Shown here one piece after another: positions 63,155 to 64,000 of a DNA stretch of 64,000 nt. The stretch's first letter is position 1. Each line of letters begins with the position of its first letter. The notes under the pieces are model-generated. The model made no database searches. It was not told the DNA's origin and worked only from the letters and a program-made list of their open reading frames with translations. The translations under genes and the position numbers were made by a program. Origin of the DNA: Cognatitamlana onchidii (GTDB lineage: Bacteria > Bacteroidota > Bacteroidia > Flavobacteriales > Flavobacteriaceae); the NCBI RefSeq assembly GCF_004804355.1, contig NZ_SRWZ01000001.1, positions 620,001 through 684,000 of the forward strand. The letters run 5' to 3'.

Positions 63155-63943
63155 ATGCACCAAAAAAGATATGAAGGCTTTTTAAGAACACCCTGTTTAT
63201 GGGAAAACGATTCCTTATTTGAACTGAAACAATTTGAGATTAAATCGGTTTTAAAAAAAATAGATCTTTCTATTGACTCGAAGCTACGTTTAGGAAAATA
63301 CATAGAACGTTTTGTTTCTTTTCAACTTCAAAACACAAACAGCATTTCAGTTATCGCCGAAAACGTTCAAATTCAGCAGGAAAAAATCACATTAGGGGAA
63401 TTAGATTGTATACTCAAAAAAAATAATCAGCCTATCCATCTTGAAATTATATATAAGTTTTATGTATATAACCCGGCTGTCGGCACAACTGAAATTGATC
63501 ATGTTATCGGCCCTAATAGAAAAGATTCTCTGATTGAAAAATTGGAAAAACTTAAAGAAAAACAGCTACCACTTCTCTACTCAGAAACCTGCAAACCATA
63601 CATAAGTGAATTAGGCCTAAACACCGAAGATATTTCACAACAAGTCTATTTTAAAACTCAGCTTTTTCTTCCCTTCAAGAACCAAAACATTAAGCTTAAA
63701 ACGCTGAATAATGAATGTATCGTTGGTTTTTACATATCTAAAAATGAATTAATCGAATTTTCGGAATGTAAGTTCTACATCCCTATCAAAAAAGATTGGT
63801 TGGTAATACCTCATCCCAATGTAGATTGGTTAAATTTTCAAGCATTTAAGGTCGTTGCCGAAGCATATTTACAACAACAGTATTCTCCCTTATGCTGGGT
63901 AAAATTTAAAAATGGAACTATAACAAAAATGTTCTTAGTTTGA
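63155..63943 (+). CDS. DUF1853 family protein
   Basis: The 262-residue protein starts MHQKRYEGFLRTPCLWEND and has the core KITLGELDCILKKNNQPIHL then EIIYKFYVYNPA, as in DUF1853. The E-x-D and L-E-I-x-x-K pattern resembles the PD-(D/E)XK nuclease core, but I cannot confirm nuclease activity. A C-terminal segment (WVKFKNGTITKMFLV) ends at the stop in the arm of a hairpin. It probably shares a transcript with the metallophosphoesterase. Confidence 0.78.
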   Translation: MHQKRYEGFLRTPCLWENDSLFELKQFEIKSVLKKIDLSIDSKLRLGKYIERFVSFQLQNTNSISVIAENVQIQQEKITLGELDCILKKNNQPIHLEIIYKFYVYNPAVGTTEIDHVIGPNRKDSLIEKLEKLKEKQLPLLYSETCKPYISELGLNTEDISQQVYFKTQLFLPFKNQNIKLKTLNNECIVGFYISKNELIEFSECKFYIPIKKDWLVIPHPNVDWLNFQAFKVVAEAYLQQQYSPLCWVKFKNGTITKMFLV

Positions 63944-63962
63944 CCACCAAACTAAGAACATT
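63928..63962 (+). terminator. 14-bp perfect hairpin overlapping the DUF1853 stop codon
   Basis: AATGTTCTTAGTTT pairs with AAACTAAGAACATT around GACCACC. The stop TGA (63941-63943) is at the top of the left arm. T-rich sequence follows on both strands, so it is likely a bidirectional terminator. Confidence 0.8.
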
Positions 63963-63965
63963 GTT

Positions 63966-64000
63966 TCTAAGATGCTGAAACCATTTCAGCATGACATATA
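63966..64000. repeat. REP-like intergenic hairpin at the window edge
   Basis: ATGCTGAAA CCA TTTCAGCAT (63972-63992) is a 9-bp stem with a 3-nt loop, flanked by TCTAAG and GACATA. On the minus strand it reads GTCATGCTGAAATGGTTTCA, the form of a repeat widespread between Bacteroidota genes by my recollection. Confidence 0.5.

Noticed and set aside
62836-63303. 155-codon minus-strand frame across metallophosphoesterase and DUF1853
   Set aside because: It overlaps two well-supported plus-strand genes and has no recognisable features.
1-64000. CRISPR array, rRNA, prophage or intact insertion sequence
   Set aside because: I looked for regular repeat-spacer units, rRNA motifs, transposases and phage structural genes and found none.

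Overview
The window is a chromosomal segment of a member of the Bacteroidota, most likely a marine or environmental Flavobacteriaceae species. The evidence is low G+C, SusC/SusD pairs, BlaR1-type M56 peptidases, DUF4407, many small lipoproteins and Bacteroidota promoters (TTTG, about 19 nt, TAnnTTTG). No genus can be named from the sequence alone. There is no rRNA, CRISPR array, intact insertion sequence or prophage. One tRNA gene (Asp) is present.

Layout. 1-5000: a 5'-truncated BlaR1-like peptidase, a DUF4407 membrane protein, a lone STAS protein, a DUF4440 protein, a 46-residue membrane peptide and a PhnA protein. 5025-9113: a tightly packed minus-strand operon (outer-membrane barrel, ruvC, hemW, cyclase-family hydrolase, DUF4230, MmcQ/YjbR). 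9147-12327: a flippase-like membrane protein and a glycosyltransferase, a TonB-like lipoprotein and DUF456. 12593-15356: a TPR histidine kinase and a LuxR-type response regulator preceded by a 47-residue lipoprotein.

15694-37832 is the core of the window, a polysaccharide-utilisation-type locus for N-acetylglucosamine (GlcNAc) glycans. It holds a LacI regulator and a divergent TonB receptor; a minus-strand operon of LytS-type kinase, LytTR regulator, NagP-like transporter and NagX-like membrane protein; and a plus-strand run of SusC, SusD, a NagB/PIG-L fusion, a small lipoprotein, a GH20 hexosaminidase, a BadF-type GlcNAc kinase, a very large FG-GAP/ASPIC lipoprotein and a small unknown protein. 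Read together: SusCD imports oligosaccharides, GH20 frees GlcNAc, NagP takes it into the cytoplasm, the kinase phosphorylates it, and the two-domain NagB/PIG-L protein could deacetylate and deaminate it. No separate nagA or GH18 chitinase is present in the window.

37833-40600 is a small accessory patch. A direct repeat of about 105 bp brackets two secreted-protein genes, and the right copy cuts into a decayed tyrosine recombinase beside tRNA-Asp. 40630-51701: DUF58, an M1 aminopeptidase, a ClpP paralogue, thioredoxin, an SRPBCC-ArsR operon with two clear operators, a lipoprotein, and dnaE carrying an N-terminal proofreading exonuclease. 51978-63943: a lactonase-fold protein, rpsP-rimM, two DUF2383-like paralogues, trmN6, a glutaryl-CoA dehydrogenase, a 1150-residue protein that I tentatively assign to PPi-type PEP carboxykinase, an SGNH lipoprotein, a metallophosphoesterase and DUF1853. 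The window closes with two hairpins, the second resembling a dispersed Bacteroidota intergenic repeat.
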